Assembly (NCBI RefSeq): GCF_900182655.1
Contig: NZ_FXTC01000004.1
Coordinates: 349,711 to 413,710 of the forward strand
DNA length: 64,000 nt
DNA from: Chryseobacterium rhizoplanae
GTDB taxonomy: Bacteria; Bacteroidota; Bacteroidia; Flavobacteriales; Weeksellaceae
Direction of reading: 5' to 3'
Part shown: one piece after another, positions 59,908 to 64,000 of the stretch
Position numbering within the stretch: position 1 is the first letter of the stretch
Layout of the letters: each line of letters starts with the position of its first letter
Translations under genes and position numbers: made by a program
Notes under the pieces: model-generated
What the model saw: only the letters and a program-made list of their open reading frames with translations
What the model was told of the DNA's origin: nothing
The model's database searches: none

Positions 59908-60900
59908 CTAATTCATAAAACTCTCCGGGAACCATTCAAATGCTCCGGATGTTGTTTTTGTAAAGCCCAGGCCCGGCCAGGGCAAATGACAAGCCAATGC
60001 TCTTGTTTTAGTATCTGCCAATTGCTTCAGGAGATCTTTCCGTGAAGCGATGGCAAGATCAAGATCGGTATCACCGAAGTAGCCCCATTCAGGATGTTGG
60101 AAAAGAATTACATCGGAATGAACCAGATCCGCAATGTAGATCAGCTTTTCATTTCCTGAAGAAATGGTTGTCACTGTTAAACCGGGAGTATGACCGGGAG
60201 CCAGCTGAAAACCGAAATTGTCATAGAGCGGATCATTAAGGTCATAAAATTTAAGTTTCGGCTGAATGGTTTTCAGAATATTTTGAACAGCAGGAATAAT
60301 CTGATTGAGTAATTCAGGCTGCTTTTTCAAAGCGCTATTATTAAAATCCTTGATAGTAGCTTTCGCCCAAAAGTCATGTTCAATTTCTGAAATAAAAATA
60401 TTGGCGTTTGGAAAAACCAGATTCTGCTTTTTGTCAACCACCCCGCCAATATGATCAGGGTGCGCATGAGAGATAAAAACATCTGTAATATCTTTTGGTG
60501 AAAAGCCAGCTTTTTGGAGACTTTTTAATAAAAATCCGGTTCTTTCATCAGCAAAAATCCCCATTCCGGTATCTAACAGGATGAGTTTATTCTTTGTTTT
60601 AACCAATAGAATATTCATCGCCAGATCAATATAATTCTCCGGTCTGAAATTATTCTTAAGGATTGATTTCAGCTCAGAAACAGTTCCTCTGGGAGCAAAT
60701 GCATTGAGATTTTCTTCATGAATATATCCGTCTGTAAGAACAAACAAATCCAACTCTCCAAGCTTTAGTTTTTTAAAGCCGGAAAGATCATCACCCGTTT
60801 TTTCAGAGATTTTTGGAGTTTCTGCCAGTACACCGGAAAAAGGGATCATGCTTAATGTTCCCGCCAATAAGCCATTCTTTAATAGTTCTCTTCTGTTCAT
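59908..60900 (-). CDS. MBL-fold metallo-hydrolase with Tat-like signal
   Basis: 330 residues. MNRRELLKNGLLAGTLSMIP is a Tat-type signal (R-R-E-L-L). The metallo-beta-lactamase core has ILLDTGMG, the H-x-H-x-D-H motif in ISHAHPDHIGG, a His in PGHTPGLTV, and ADLVHSDVI with the later metal Asp. Relatives include quorum-quenching lactonases and arylsulfatase-like enzymes; the substrate is not clear. The gene ends in a heptad repeat, and the terminator at 60949 separates it from the aldo/keto reductase. Confidence 0.9.
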   Translation of the reverse strand: MNRRELLKNGLLAGTLSMIPFSGVLAETPKISEKTGDDLSGFKKLKLGELDLFVLTDGYIHEENLNAFAPRGTVSELKSILKNNFRPENYIDLAMNILLVKTKNKLILLDTGMGIFADERTGFLLKSLQKAGFSPKDITDVFISHAHPDHIGGVVDKKQNLVFPNANIFISEIEHDFWAKATIKDFNNSALKKQPELLNQIIPAVQNILKTIQPKLKFYDLNDPLYDNFGFQLAPGHTPGLTVTTISSGNEKLIYIADLVHSDVILFQHPEWGYFGDTDLDLAIASRKDLLKQLADTKTRALACHLPWPGLGFTKTTSGAFEWFPESFMN

Positions 60901-60948
60901 AATTTAGTTTTTTTCATTATTTATACATTCTCAGTGAGAATAATAACA

Positions 60949-60988
60949 AAAAAACTGAGCTCCCATCATAAGCAGGAACTCAGTTTTT
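60949..60988 (-). terminator. Intrinsic terminator of the aldo/keto reductase gene
   Basis: AAAAACTGAG and CTCAGTTTTT pair perfectly across a loop of about 18 bases; the minus strand ends in T-rich sequence. Confidence 0.8.
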
Positions 60989-61000
60989 GTATCGTAGTTT

Positions 61001-62002
61001 TTAGTTGTTCACCAGTTTCATTGAACCTTCGGTATATCTTTCCCCTACATTCGGGTATTTTTTCAAAATGGCATCAATGGTATCCAGATCTGATTGCGAA
61101 AGGTCTATATTAACCGCTGCAATATTTTCTTCCAGGTATTTGATTCGTTTGGTACCCGGAATCGGGATGATGTCGTCTCCCTGATTCAATACCCAGGCTA
61201 ATGCGAGCTGAGTTCCTTTTACCCCTTTGGATGCAGCAAATTCATTAATTTCGTTAGCCAGTTTCGTATTATTTTCAAGGTATTCCTGCTGATAACGCGG
61301 CAGTGATTTTCTGAAGTCATCATCACCAAGATTCTGTACATCATAAATATTGGTAAAAAGGCCTCTTGCCAGCGGTGAATAAGGAACTAAAGAAATTCCC
61401 AGTTCTCTGATGGTTGGTAAAATTTCTTTTTCAACATCTTTTGTAAGGATAGAATATTCTGACTGTAGAGCTGCGATTGGGTGAATTTTGTTGGCTTTTC
61501 TGATAGATTCTGCTGAAGCTTCAGACAACCCGATATATTTCACTTTTCCTGCTTTCACCAGTTCTGCCATTGCCCCTACGGTTTCTTCTACGGGAACATT
61601 AGGATCTACTCTGTGAGCGTAATACAAATCAATGGTGTCTATTTTTAATCTTTGAAGGCTTAAATCTACTGCTTTTCTGATCCATTCCGGAGAACCGTCA
61701 AAATACGTTCCCGGAGCTCCGCTGTGGCTTGCTTTACCATCTTTAAACCTGAATCCGAATTTGGTCGCAATAAAAATCTTATCCCTGTTCGGAACCAAAA
61801 CCTTGGAGATCAGTTTTTCGTTTTCTCCATTGGCATACATATCTGCTGTATCCCAGAAATTAACCCCTAAATCCAAAGCTCTGTGCAAAGTACTGATACT
61901 TTCCTGTTCATCTGCAGGGCCATAAGCAAAGCTCATTCCCATACATCCTAAACCAATTGCTGATAACTGTTCGTCTGTGTTTCCTAATTTTTTAAATTTC
62001 AT
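61001..62002 (-). CDS. Aldo/keto reductase
   Basis: 333 residues of TIM barrel: LSAIGLGCMGMSFAYGPAD, the catalytic set Asp (NFWDTADMY), Tyr (same motif), Lys (IFIATKFGF) and His (YYAHRVDPN), then the NADPH end IPIPGTKRIKYLEEN. This type (AKR11-13-like) reduces aldehydes and dicarbonyls. Upstream lies an AraC-type regulator with direct-repeat sites at 62060-62094, suggesting induction by its substrate. Confidence 0.95.
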   Translation of the reverse strand: MKFKKLGNTDEQLSAIGLGCMGMSFAYGPADEQESISTLHRALDLGVNFWDTADMYANGENEKLISKVLVPNRDKIFIATKFGFRFKDGKASHSGAPGTYFDGSPEWIRKAVDLSLQRLKIDTIDLYYAHRVDPNVPVEETVGAMAELVKAGKVKYIGLSEASAESIRKANKIHPIAALQSEYSILTKDVEKEILPTIRELGISLVPYSPLARGLFTNIYDVQNLGDDDFRKSLPRYQQEYLENNTKLANEINEFAASKGVKGTQLALAWVLNQGDDIIPIPGTKRIKYLEENIAAVNIDLSQSDLDTIDAILKKYPNVGERYTEGSMKLVNN

Positions 62003-62028
62003 GATAGGTATGATTTAATTTTACAAGA

Positions 62029-62094
62029 CAAAATTAGAACATGGAAAGATCCACTGCCGTATAGAATTCAAACTAAGAATTATAAAATTCAAAC
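62029..62094 (-). promoter_or_regulatory. AraC sites and promoter of the aldo/keto reductase gene
   Basis: TATAGAATTCAAAC (62060-62073) and TATAAAATTCAAAC (62081-62094) are direct repeats 21 bases apart, both on the same face of the helix. TAATTTTG (minus; 62029-62036) is a perfect -7 box whose centre is 44 bases from the pair centre. The second repeat overlaps the stop of the AraC gene. Confidence 0.65.
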
Positions 62095-62994
62095 AAGGTT
62101 CGTTCTTAAAGCATTTGGTGTAATTCCTGTCTGCTTTTTAAAATAGTTGGTAAAATAAGCAGGTTCTTCAAAACCCAATCCGTAAGCAATTTCAGAAATA
62201 TTCCAATCTGTATAAGTGAGCAAAGCATGAGCTTCCTGAATAATTTTTGCAGTAATCTGCTGGCTGGTTGTTTTTCCCGTAATTTCTTTTACCGAACGGT
62301 TTAAAGAATTCACATGTATCGAAAGACTCTGCGCATAATCATTGGGAGTTTTTAATTTTAGAAATGCCGCAGGGCTGTCGATCGGAAACTGTCTTTCCAG
62401 CAATTCCATAAATAAAGCAGCAACTCTTTGTGAAGCATTCTGATAGGGTTCAAAACTTTCTGCCGGCTGCATTCTGATGGTTTCATGAATCATCAGATGC
62501 AAATACGCTCTCAGCATATCATATTTATGAATATATTCAGACTGAATTTCAGTCATCATTTTTGCATATATATCCGAAAGTATTTTCTGCTGTTCCTCAT
62601 CCAAAAAGAAAACCGGAGTTCCACCAATCTTGAAAAGCGGAGAATCCTGAAGGTTTCCCATACGGCTTCCATTATGCAGAAACTGATCGGTAAACAAACA
62701 AAACCAGCCTTTCTGATTAGCATCATCCGCTTCCCAGGAATAAGGAATGTTAGGATTTGAAAACAATAGCGCGGGGCGGTCCACCTTAATCCATTTATCA
62801 GCATAATGGAGTTTTCCTTTTCCTATGATCAGTGAAACCTTATAATAGTATCTCCTGCTGTAAGGGGTCAGTAGTGAGCAATGTTCCCGTGAAAAAACAT
62901 TGAAGTGCCCCATTTTATTGATTCCAATACATGATGACATCAGGTTGGGAGCATTTCTTTCATAAAAATCGTTGAGTGATTCGTGTGATTCCAT
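62089..62994 (-). CDS. AraC-family transcriptional regulator
   Basis: 301 residues. The N-terminal cupin-like sensor (about 25-170; LIIGKGKLHYADKWIKVDRPALLFSNPNIPYSW in two blocks) precedes a helical linker and the AraC double helix-turn-helix (about 200-300; DYAQSLSIHVNSLNRSVKEITG, then ISEIAYGLGFEEPAYFTNYFKKQTGITP). It lies directly upstream of the aldo/keto reductase and binds, by inference, the repeated TATAAAATTCAAAC motif at both genes. Confidence 0.92.
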   Translation of the reverse strand: MESHESLNDFYERNAPNLMSSCIGINKMGHFNVFSREHCSLLTPYSRRYYYKVSLIIGKGKLHYADKWIKVDRPALLFSNPNIPYSWEADDANQKGWFCLFTDQFLHNGSRMGNLQDSPLFKIGGTPVFFLDEEQQKILSDIYAKMMTEIQSEYIHKYDMLRAYLHLMIHETIRMQPAESFEPYQNASQRVAALFMELLERQFPIDSPAAFLKLKTPNDYAQSLSIHVNSLNRSVKEITGKTTSQQITAKIIQEAHALLTYTDWNISEIAYGLGFEEPAYFTNYFKKQTGITPNALRTNLV

Positions 62995-62998
62995 AACT

Positions 62999-63018
62999 CA
63001 AAGTTATAAAATTCAAAC
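62999..63018 (-). promoter_or_regulatory. Promoter and single AraC site of the AraC gene
   Basis: TAACTTTG (minus; 62999-63006), a perfect -7 box, ends five bases before the ATG, suggesting a leaderless mRNA. TATAAAATTCAAAC (63005-63018) overlaps the edge of the box, a position expected for autorepression. Confidence 0.6.
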
Positions 63019-63050
63019 AAATTAAAATAATACTTGAAATGTAAAAAATA

Positions 63051-63078
63051 AAATGACTGACAAAGATGCCAGCCATTT
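63051..63078 (-). terminator. Possible terminator of the small secreted protein gene
   Basis: AAATGACTGACA and TGCCAGCCATTT form an imperfect stem; on the minus strand it is followed by TATTTTTTACA. Confidence 0.45.
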
Positions 63079-63104
63079 AAGTGTGAATATATAGTTGATA
63101 ATGA

Positions 63105-63563
63105 TTAATCCCAATCATCGTCGTGACCATGACCACGATGTTTATTCTGTTTTTTATAGTATTTTTCCTGATTTTTATAATACTTCTCTTGTTCTTTACG
63201 GTATTTTTTATAATCATTTTTATTTCTGCCGTAAACAATCACCGGGTTTTGGCCTCTGTAATATCTCTTTTTAAAGATGATATACTTTTCTCTACCCATG
63301 ATTCTTTCCAGCTCTGAATAACGGTCATTTCTCCATCTTCCCGGCTCTACCACGTACACCCTGTTCCATGTGTCGTAATCACGATACCTATCATTGAGTA
63401 CATAAATCTGATTGGCCTGTGTTGTAGACAGCAACAGATCGGCAACAACTCTTTGCCAGTTAACATCAGAAATACTCCTTCTATAATCGTTATAATAGTC
63501 TGACTGGGCATAACTCAAACTGAATGTCCCAATCAAAAATGCTGTTAATAGTAACTTTTTCAT
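63105..63563 (-). CDS. Small secreted basic protein of unknown function
   Basis: Start at 63563 gives 152 residues with signal peptide MKKLLLTAFLIGTFSLSYAQ; a longer frame adds 13 residues before it. The mature part has NDYRRSISDVNWQRVVADLLLSTTQANQIYVLNDRY and WNRVYVVEPGRWRNDRYSELERIMG, then a low-complexity tail of KYYKNQEKYYKKQ repeats ending in HRGHGHDDDWD, rich in Tyr, Lys, His and Asp. No family is recognised; the His/Asp tail may bind metal. Confidence 0.75.
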   Translation of the reverse strand: MKKLLLTAFLIGTFSLSYAQSDYYNDYRRSISDVNWQRVVADLLLSTTQANQIYVLNDRYRDYDTWNRVYVVEPGRWRNDRYSELERIMGREKYIIFKKRYYRGQNPVIVYGRNKNDYKKYRKEQEKYYKNQEKYYKKQNKHRGHGHDDDWD

Positions 63564-63827
63564 TTCATTCCACTTTAAAATTAAACATGATGGCATACTC
63601 AATTAAAGTGCCAAATATTAATTACAAATACTAATGTTTGTTAAGAAAAACCATAAACAACTGATTATCTTTGAAATATTTAATGCATTTTTATGAAATT
63701 ATTGAATGTTAATCATCTTAAATTTATAATCAGAAGATAATTAATTTTATTAAACACAAGTTACCAATAAGCAAATGACAATCAGCAAATTGGAATTAAA
63801 TTAAAATATTAAAAAGTAAATATTGTA

Positions 63828-63896
63828 AGTTTTGGCTAAAGCCAATGGATGGGAAATTTATTGTCAGGCGGGTTAAAACCCACCTCTATTGAAATT
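63828..63896. repeat. GGCTAAAGCC dispersed element (full copy)
   Basis: AGTTTTGGCTAAAGCC, AATGG, then the second palindrome-like GGCGGGTTAAAACCCACC and CTCTATTG. Same layout as 59651. The 63603-63827 part of the spacer is AT-rich and empty. Confidence 0.8.
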
Positions 63897-63906
63897 TAAC
63901 AACAAT

Positions 63907-64000
63907 ATCTTTTATCTTTTATCTTTTATCTTTTATCTTTTATCTTTTATCTTTTATCTTTTATCTTTTATCTTTTATCTTTTATCTTTTATCTTTTATC
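63907..64000. repeat. ATCTTTT heptanucleotide tandem repeat, at least 13 units
   Basis: Perfect 7-base units of ATCTTTT from 63907 to the end of the window (94 bases, 13.4 copies); the array continues past the window. Confidence 0.95.

Noticed and set aside
63907..64000. Terminal repeat array considered as the edge of a CRISPR array
   Set aside because: The unit is only 7 bases with no spacers; it is a simple tandem repeat.

Overview
The window reads as chromosome from a low-GC member of the Flavobacteriia, most likely Chryseobacterium or a close relative in the Weeksellaceae. Four things point there. Promoters repeatedly show the Bacteroidota -7 element TAnnTTTG and there are few strong Shine-Dalgarno sequences. 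Gene families typical of the group are present (DUF6268 barrel, DUF4377, LytS/LytTR pairs, small Crp/Fnr regulators, monomeric isocitrate dehydrogenase). Several dispersed intergenic repeats recur, such as one built on GGCTAAAGCC. No phage, insertion sequence, CRISPR array, rRNA or tRNA was seen.

Layout. 1-8.4 kb: end of a CocE/NonD hydrolase, an APC permease, a DUF962 protein, two small unknowns, a transglutaminase-like protein, a DUF4377 lipoprotein and a band-7 protein. 8.6-12.4 kb: a Crp/Fnr regulator followed by a YceI / tautomerase / SDR / NTF2-like / nitronate monooxygenase operon. 12.4-15.4 kb: dGTPase, methyltransferase, Nei/Fpg glycosylase. 15.7-19.1 kb: a LytS/LytTR pair divergent from a small gene and a DUF6268 barrel. 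19.3-24.7 kb: glycosyltransferase, SMR pump, a 1.1 kb gene-poor stretch with a 26-residue ORF and a structured RNA candidate, AAA ATPase, YggS, small membrane and lipoproteins. 24.8-34.2 kb: gcvP, a Cys-rich micro-protein, a J-domain protein, a hydrolase, an ECF sigma operon, a repeat-rich spacer and an S9 peptidase. 34.4-49.4 kb: an all-minus run of small detoxification-type enzymes (3 SRPBCC, 6 VOC-type, 2 DinB, SDR, alpha/beta hydrolases, a Tet(X)-like monooxygenase, Tpx) with two more Crp/Fnr and one AraC regulator. 49.8-53.3 kb: icd and a lipoprotein. 53.3-54.5 kb: HxlR/SDR pair. 54.7-59.6 kb: cytochrome P460 operon, LytS/LytTR pair, DUF1223-DoxX operon. 59.9-63.6 kb: metallo-beta-lactamase-fold protein, AraC/aldo-keto reductase pair, small secreted protein.

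The main discovery is regulatory. Several regulators here carry their likely operator beside them. Three Crp/Fnr proteins with different recognition helices each sit next to a different 14-16 bp palindrome centred 33-34 bp upstream of a -7 box. The second LytS/LytTR pair is flanked by two operons that share a 30-bp element (26/30 identical) at exactly the same distance from the same -7 box. The first LytS/LytTR pair has two direct-repeat pairs, each with a 21-bp period, in its divergent promoter region. The AraC/aldo-keto reductase pair has a 14-bp motif placed for autorepression and for target activation. All functions are inferred by reading the sequence; no search was run.
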